Both the position numbers and the translations under genes were made by a program. Below, piece after piece: positions 61,574 through 64,000 of a stretch of DNA of 64,000 bases (position 1 is its first letter; each line of letters starts with the position of its first letter). Source of the DNA: Branchiostoma floridae (lineage: Eukaryota > Chordata > Leptocardii > Amphioxiformes > Branchiostomatidae). Location: NCBI RefSeq assembly GCF_000003815.2, contig NC_049982.1, positions 2,808,266-2,872,265 on the forward strand, given 5' to 3'. A model generated the notes under the pieces. It was not told the DNA's origin. It did no database searches and saw nothing but the letters and a program-made list of their open reading frames with translations.

Positions 61574-61640
61574 CGTAGCATGTTCAAGGCCGATCCAGTA
61601 GTCTTCGGACTCACTGCCGTATACCGCAGAGATCCCGGAA
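61574..61640 (-). pseudogene. Inverted fragment of a C-type lectin exon
   Basis: The minus strand reads A-V-Y-G-S-E-S-E-D-Y-W-I-G-L-E-H-A-T followed by a GTAAGATAC donor, identical in peptide to the end of gene G exon 53264-53502. Upstream of about 61645 the similarity ends and a TAA appears. It is an isolated exon scrap on the opposite strand from genes G and H. Confidence 0.65.
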
Positions 61641-61812
61641 AAGTCTTAAATATATCGACTGATGCAGTTAATAAGTTGAAAGGTTCGGCGGCGAGGTAAC
61701 GGCTAAGTACGGGCAAATGCAATACAGAAAAATACAAATCACCAAAAAAATACATAACTCCCCTCTGCAGGACTTGTTCCCGTGGCTGACTCTACCTTGG
61801 GGCGATCCGGAC

Positions 61813-64000
61813 ATGTCCAACATGGCGATGGTCCTGCTGCTCCTCCTGGCGGCTGCCACCTGCACTGCAGCTGCAGACGTGCCTGCCGGTGTCGACATAA
61901 GTGACATTGAAGAAAGGGTCGGCTTTTTGTTTTTGTTCTATCTATTTCTTTTCAAGAAAGATACATCTGAGAAGTCATCTAATCCTATCATGCTCTCCTA
62001 AAATTATTTTTAACCATTTCTTCCGATTGGAAACATCTGTTTGATTTTTAATGTTTTGCAGGTCGAAGCTTTAGATGAGACTTTGGAAGAGATATTGTCG
62101 GAAATGGTACGTATTTCACANNNNNNNNNNNNNNNNNNNNNNNNNNNNNNNNNNNNNNNNNNNNNNNNNNNNNNNNNNNNNNNNNNNNNNNNNNNNNNNN
62201 NNNNNNNNNNNNNNNNNNNNTACATTTTTGCTTAGTTTAAGCATTATCCACAAGGCTTATGGCGGAACTTTGAGATGTAATACAAAAAAAGGTACGAACC
62301 TCCCCTAAAAAACGTTCCTCCTATTTCATTTGCAGTCGGAGGATCCTGGCCAAAATAATGACTACTTCCGACGTGGCCTCGACCGCAAGGCTCAAGGAGG
62401 TAAGATGAGGCACAGCGGTTACTAGCTCAGAACAGCCCGGTCCAGTTCCGAACCGCACGGTCAAGGCTCAAACCGCACGGTCCAGGCTCGAACCGCACGG
62501 TCCAGTCTCGAACGGCACGGTCCAGGCTCAAACTGCACGGTCTAGACTCGAACCGCACGGTCCATGCTCGAACCGCACGGTCTAGACTCGAACCGCAAGA
62601 TCCAAGCTGGAACCGCACGGTCAAGGCTCGAACCGCACGGTCAAGGCTCGAACCGCACGGTCCAGGCTCAAACCGCACGGTCTAGACTCGAACCGCAAGA
62701 TCCAAGCTGGAACCGCACGGTCAAGGCTCGAACCGCACGGTCAAGGCTCGAACCGCACGGTCCAGGCTCAAACTGCACGGTCAAGGCCCGAACCGCACGG
62801 TCCAAGCTGGAACCACGAGGTCCAGTCTCGAACCGCACGGTCCAGGCTCAAACCGCATGGTCTAGACTCGAACCGCACGGTCCAGGCACGAACCGAACGG
62901 TCCAGACTCGAACCGCGAGGTCCAGACTCGAACCGCACGGTCCAGGCACGAACCGAACGGTCCAGACTCGAACCGCACAGTCCAGACTCGAACCGCACGG
63001 TCCAGGCTCGAACTGCACGGTCAAGGCCCGAACCACAGGGTCCAGGCTCAAACCGCACGGTCTAGGCTCGAACCGAGCGGTTCAGAGTCTACAATAATAT
63101 TGGCAGGATTACTATTTTGTACCATTGTTTGACTGAATATGACTGCCCAAGGTTGAAATAAACCTTCTGTCCTATATAGTTTAACATACTAGGCTTATCT
63201 CCAAACAGATTCTACAGTAGCAGGCATCTGTATGTGTATCTATATAGCCGGTACAACCGCCGTTCGGCGTAACACACCAGCTTTGCAGGCACGCGGCGCG
63301 GCAGCAGCTGGTTATATTACACCGAACGACTCGTTACCCCTAACTTTTGCACATCTATCTGCAAGCGTTCTTTAAAACTACCAAGAGAAGATGCCCCTAC
63401 TGTACTTGGTGATAACAAGATCCACTCTACGATAGTTCTGGGAAAGTACGAATTTTTGACCACATCAATCCTAGGTTGGTAACTCTGGTATTTGAAGGCA
63501 TGACTGTTTCTTGTTCTTTTTTGAGCTGGTATTAGATACTTATCCGTTGGTAAGTCCACCAGTTTATTGGTCATTTTGTACATCATGGAAAGTCTGGACA
63601 TTTTCCTTCTGTCTTCAAGTGACATCCACTGCACATCTGGTATCCATGTGCCGAAATGCGTCCACATTAGAAACTGTAGTTGTACAGTTGTGCTTGTATA
63701 TTGGTATTTATTGTTATTAATCTTTATATGATCGTTATTTTATCGGTGAACGCAGCGGAAGCCTGCCTGGTCTACAAAGGGGAATCCTACCGTGGAAAAC
63801 TGGCCACCACAGTGACGGGAAAGAAGTGCCAGCGATGGGCCAGTCAGACTCCGCATTCCCACAAATACCGGCCGGACAAGTACGAGTCGTACGGGCTGGA
63901 CGAGAACTTCTGCCGCAACCCTGACGGTCACTCCGCGCCCTGGTGCTACACCATGGACATGGGCAAGAGATGGGAGATCTGCAACGTGCCCGGATGGGGA
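61813..64000 (+). CDS. Gene H: secreted kringle protein (3' end beyond window)
   Basis: Exons: 61813-61917, 62062-62106, (gap 62121-62220), 62336-62399, 63756 to the window edge. Exon 1 starts MSNMAMVLLLLLAAATCTAA, a secretory leader (an internal ATG at 61822 also fits), and continues to DISDIEER. Exon 2 is VEALDETLEEILSEM, an acidic amphipathic stretch that extends a short predicted coiled coil. Exon 3 reads SEDPGQNNDYFRRGLDRKAQ. The last exon is a kringle (ACLVYKG, KKCQRWASQTPH, ENFCRNPDG, PWCYTMD, WEICNVPG). Phases 0,0,1 agree, but another exon may be hidden in the gap. The donor after exon 1 (GTCGGC) is weak. Kringles bind proteins or lysine residues; no protease domain is in view. The layout suggests an intact relative of gene G. 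Confidence 0.7.
62121..62220. other. Assembly gap
   Basis: 100 N immediately after gene H exon 2. Confidence 0.99.
62421..63090. repeat. 20-bp minisatellite in a gene H intron
   Basis: About 33 units of the type TCCAGGCTCGAACCGCACGG follow the donor at 62400. Higher-order periods are visible: a 100-base block repeats at 62581-62680 and 62681-62780, and a 60-base block near 62881-63000. Long open frames through it are a by-product of repeat composition. Confidence 0.95.
63225..63667 (-). mobile_element. LINE 3' tail (family X), longest copy
   Basis: The minus strand keeps an open frame of about 115 residues: D-V-Q-W-M-S-L-E-D-R-R, K-M-S-R-L-S-M-M-Y-K, N-S-Y-F-P-R-T-I-V-E-W and F-K-E-R-L-Q-I-D-V-Q-K-L-G, the typical end of a CR1/jockey-type polymerase. 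It sits in the gene H intron before the kringle exon. Confidence 0.8.

Larger units (their letters stand above)
55700..61800. other. Intergenic region between genes G and H
   Basis: No host exon is supported. It holds the GA repeat, the retrotransposon remnant at 56990-57431, degenerate direct repeats at about 58580-58700, 58800-58925 and 59060-59130 (CAGGTGAGTAC, CTTTTGAAACAG, GCGTTG, TTTGACG in order), CATT tracts near 57850 and 58340, and the SINE-bearing element at 60822-61263. Confidence 0.5.

Noticed and set aside
62564..63097. Long open frames on both strands encoding repeats such as SRLEPHGP
   Set aside because: They come from the 20-bp minisatellite, have no start context or splice support, and exist in several frames at once.

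Overview
The window looks like invertebrate chordate DNA, most probably a cephalochordate (amphioxus, Branchiostoma). The genes carry many short GT-AG introns, and extracellular domains (EGF, C-type lectin, kringle, F5/8C, laminin N-terminal, thrombospondin) are encoded mostly by phase-1 exons. The spaces between exons are packed with LINE tails, tRNA-like SINEs and MITEs. No organism name can be proven from sequence alone. Three runs of N (27753-27852, 51567-51681, 62121-62220) are assembly gaps. All gene models were assembled by hand from splice sites and reading phase, with no transcript support.

Layout, left to right. 755-8833 (-): gene A, a secreted phospholipase A2 fused to Pro/Thr-rich linkers and Cys-rich VWC-like modules; it runs off the left edge. 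11221-16386 (-): gene B, signal peptide, F5/8C (discoidin), Thr-rich stalk, two EGFs, C-type lectin, two EGFs, two small 4-Cys modules. 17798-19728 (+): a 13-finger C2H2 protein. 21505-37040 (-): gene D, a thrombospondin-type protein with a long unusual N-terminal half (novel Cys-rich domain, six EGFs, a sushi-like module, a region I do not recognise, a GCC2-like module), then type-3 calcium repeats and the thrombospondin C-terminal domain. 40849-50142 (-): gene C, signal peptide, laminin N-terminal domain, one laminin EGF, the Cys-rich domain of gene D, then the same EGF-lectin-EGF-EGF-4Cys-4Cys tail as gene B. 51075-51187 (-): an orphan copy of that tail's last exon. 52347-55667 (+): gene G, a broken kringle plus lectin gene. 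61813-64000 (+): gene H, signal peptide, short helical segment and kringle; it runs off the right edge. Repeat-rich DNA separates them.

The genes read as a cluster of secreted or matrix proteins built by exon shuffling. B and C share a C-terminal cassette under different N-terminal modules. C and D share an otherwise unfamiliar Cys-rich domain. A and D share a promoter block and a 58-base signal-peptide exon. Summed exon lengths are divisible by three for B (1749) and C (2250), and phases match through D, which supports the joins.

The most unusual signals are: (1) an insertion inside a coding exon of gene C that appears to have become a new intron, its splice sites supplied by a target duplication; (2) minisatellites that begin at splice or start sites and copy them in each unit; (3) a 1.1-kb inverted repeat pair enclosing one thrombospondin exon; and (4) the domain architectures of genes A, C and D.
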